Below are positions 62,012 through 64,000 of a stretch of DNA of 64,000 nucleotides, one piece after another. A program made the position numbers and the translations under genes. This DNA is from Epithemia pelagica. Its lineage: Eukaryota > Bacillariophyta > Bacillariophyceae > Surirellales > Surirellaceae. A model generated the notes under the pieces. It had not been told where the DNA came from, did not search any database, and saw nothing but the letters and a program-made list of their open reading frames with translations. The stretch is from positions 682,001 to 746,000 of the forward strand of contig OX337240.1 of the NCBI GenBank assembly GCA_946965045.2. Reading direction: 5' to 3'. Position 1 is the stretch's first letter, and every line of letters begins with the position of its first letter.

Positions 62012-63621
62012 ATGGTTGCCCCCAGCGATGAGAAGCTCAACAGGCATGCGGATCATGCAGATCCTGCCACGACCGGCACGGATGGAACGATTGATTTTCC
62101 ACCTTGTACGGCAGAGAAATGCAGCGTAGATGCCGAAGAAAAGAAAGCGTCTAGTTCCAAGTCAAGGCCGTCCTGTGAAATGACAGAAAAGTGCGTGAAT
62201 GCATGTGCTGCCTACGGCCGTGTCTGTCCCTGTGCCGCACGCATCTCGGCCAATGCAGCCTGTGACGCTATGCAAGAGCTTCAGAAGGACTCCAAAATCT
62301 TTGCCGCTGGGAAACCTGACTTCACCTATTTGAACGCCGATGATATTCAAATTGGCAAGAAATTGGGGGAAGGTGGCTTTTCGAATGTGAACGAGTGCAC
62401 CGTGACAGCGGAGAATCACCCCGATGCCCATCAAGAACTTGCAGTCAAATATCTGAAACGTAAAGCAATGGTGGATTTGCACCATTTCAAACATGGAGCA
62501 GCAGATCTAGCTGTGGAAGCCTATTTTTTGCAAGCTCTGGACCATCCAAATATTGTAAAATTACATGGTATCACAGCTGGATCTGTGGAAACTAACGTGG
62601 CTACTGGCAAGGAATGCGGATTCTTCATACTGGTCGATCGACTCTATGACACTCTGGAGCACAAGATTGGTGCGTGGAGAAAGGAGCAAAATGAAAACGA
62701 GTCACATACAAGTTTTATGGGGCGGCGCTCCCATGACTACAAGGAAGCCAAGCGAGCAGAATTGATTGAGCGGTGCAACATTGCGTTATCCATTGCTCGT
62801 GGTATGCAATATTTGCATTCCCTCAATATCGTGTTCCGTGATTTGAAACCAGACAATATTGGTTTCGATAAGGATGGTGTCTTGAAATTATTTGACTTTG
62901 GATTGGCGAAAGAGCTGAAGCACGCCCATGCCGATGGGACCTATGAACTTACCGGACATACAGGGTCTCGTCGCTACATGGTAAGTCGTTTGCAAACAAC
63001 TGAACTTTCCTTTTTGATGAAATTCTCTGTGAACAATTCCTCACGATACTTTATTCATTGTAGGCACCAGAAGTGGCCCAAGATCTTAGTTACAACCAGT
63101 CTGTGGATGTCTACAGTTTTGGCATTTTATTATGGGAGTTGTGCAGCGTGGAGAAACCGTTTTATGGTTACAGCAGTAACAAACACATGCAATTGGTTGT
63201 ATTAGGCGGGGAACGACCAAAGATGGACTCCGCCCATACGCAATTCTGGCCTGCTGCTCTGCAAAACTTGATGAAGAAGTGTTGGGCCGCGAATCCTCAG
63301 CGACGTCCAACCTTCACTCAGGTTATTCAAGTATTGGAACAAAAGATTTGCTCTCTCGGACCATCGCAAACGGGCTCGGACTTGAGTCTAGGATTGGAGG
63401 AATACCGGAGCGAACATGGTCGATCCGATGGAACCTCATCACCAAGTTCGAATCCAGCTCCTCGTGCATTCCCTCGACTGTTTCCGGCCAAACGAGCGGC
63501 CCGGTCGAAAAGCAACGAAGTGGTAGCTCCCCCGAGTGGCGCGACCTTGAAGGCCTTGAAACCGCCCACGCACAATACCCCCCGTGCTCGGACATGGGGG
63601 TTTGCAGGAGCAAGAAGATAG
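62012..63621 (+). CDS. TKL-type protein kinase with Cys-rich N-terminus
   Basis: Two exons (62012-62980 and 63064-63621) with an 83-bp GTAAGT...TTGTAG intron give 508 residues. A Cys-rich N-terminal stretch (CEMTEKCVNACAAYGRVCPC, about 55-74) precedes the kinase domain. The glycine loop is KLGEGGFSNV (117-126), Lys146 sits in LAVKYLKR, the catalytic loop is VFRDLKPDN (274-282), with Phe replacing the usual His of HRD, DFG is at 295-297 (LFDFGLAKEL), and APE follows the intron directly. The C-lobe ends with CWAANPQRRPTFTQVI. The TKL/RAF-like assignment is moderate. Catalytic Asp, DFG and Lys are present, so it should be active. A basic, Ser/Pro-rich tail follows. Confidence 0.88.
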
Positions 63622-64000
63622 CTACGGGCTCCGATCAAACGGAGGAAATGATTTGCAGAAATAGAGAAAGAGACGAGATGTCTCTTCTCTACGTTTATAT
63701 TGTACTCCTATTTGTTTTGCGGCTGGAAATGTTACTGTTATACAACTACTCCTACTCCCTCCTGAAAGAAAATACTTCACGATTTTACCAAAAAAGCGAT
63801 ATTTTCACGAGCGAACGTCCTTTTTCCATAAAATTTTTTTTGTTAGAAAGCCCTACTTATTAGCTCTATATTGGTGTATTATTTATATGTTCGATTCTTG
63901 CTTTGGAACGAGATACGATTGTTCAAAAGGCGTGATTTTGAGCATCGGTCTTCAGAGCCCACCGGTTGACACTTCTATGGCGGCTCCAAACACGTCCTCT
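63622..64000. other. Right end of the window, no gene seen
   Basis: AT-rich 3' flank of the kinase gene; no supported feature. Confidence 0.4.

Overview
The window reads as nuclear DNA of a stramenopile, most probably a pennate diatom. Genes sit on both strands, and most spliced genes have a few short GT-AG introns (about 65-170 bp, mostly 75-95). The protein set is typical of diatoms: an HSF-type DNA-binding domain, a TKL kinase with FRD in place of HRD, a TSPO with a long N-terminal extension, RCC1 and MORN proteins, and a disordered protein ending in a block I associate with diatom hypothetical families. The species call is inference. No rRNA, tRNA or CRISPR array was found.

Left third (1-17260) is repeat-rich accessory DNA. 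It holds a Crinkler/RHS-like P-loop protein (1592-3472), a truncated GT92-like glycosyltransferase (5080-5832), an unrecognised intact gene (6558-7634), a frameshifted heat-shock-factor gene (8420-9240) and a 2-kb foldback-like structure (10013-12074). The foldback arms are about 690 bp, contain a GCGGACAAGACGACAA-type minisatellite, enclose a decayed gene, and include the last ~22 codons of a neighbouring gene that itself carries one in-frame stop. A dimeric tandem array (about 12990-13727) and a Pif1-type helicase (14420-16045) follow. Three diverged copies of a dispersed repeat (1-1345, 8047-8600, 16160-16860) link this region.

Middle (17260-40320) alternates intact genes with relics. Intact genes are a secreted KP-43-like subtilase with four exons, two nearly identical MDR oxidoreductases 9 kb apart, a four-exon RCC1-repeat protein, a nuclear protein ending in a SUMO-interaction-like motif, an unrecognised soluble protein, a TSPO, a TMCO1-like ER protein, the spliceosomal protein SmE (three exons), a coiled-coil/MORN protein and a two-helix membrane protein. 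Between the oxidoreductases are a kelch relic and a CDC123-like relic, each broken by a 7-bp tandem duplication.

Right third (40320-64000) holds a nuclease-fold plus kinase-fold Crinkler-type protein (41174-42865), a pair of SNARE-like paralogues with Asn at the zero layer (43547-45052 and 45356-46042), a 3.7-kb gene-poor stretch, two globins sharing one intron position (49802-50339 and 60201-60767), a disordered protein, a large HMG/bromodomain/SET protein (53903-57964) and a TKL kinase (62012-63621).

Nothing here forms an operon. The most unusual content is the accessory layer: two architecturally different Crinkler/RHS-type proteins, the foldback element, the tandem array beside the helicase, and a gene-decay pattern that suggests recent mobile-element activity. 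All domain calls are from reading the sequence; no database search was run.
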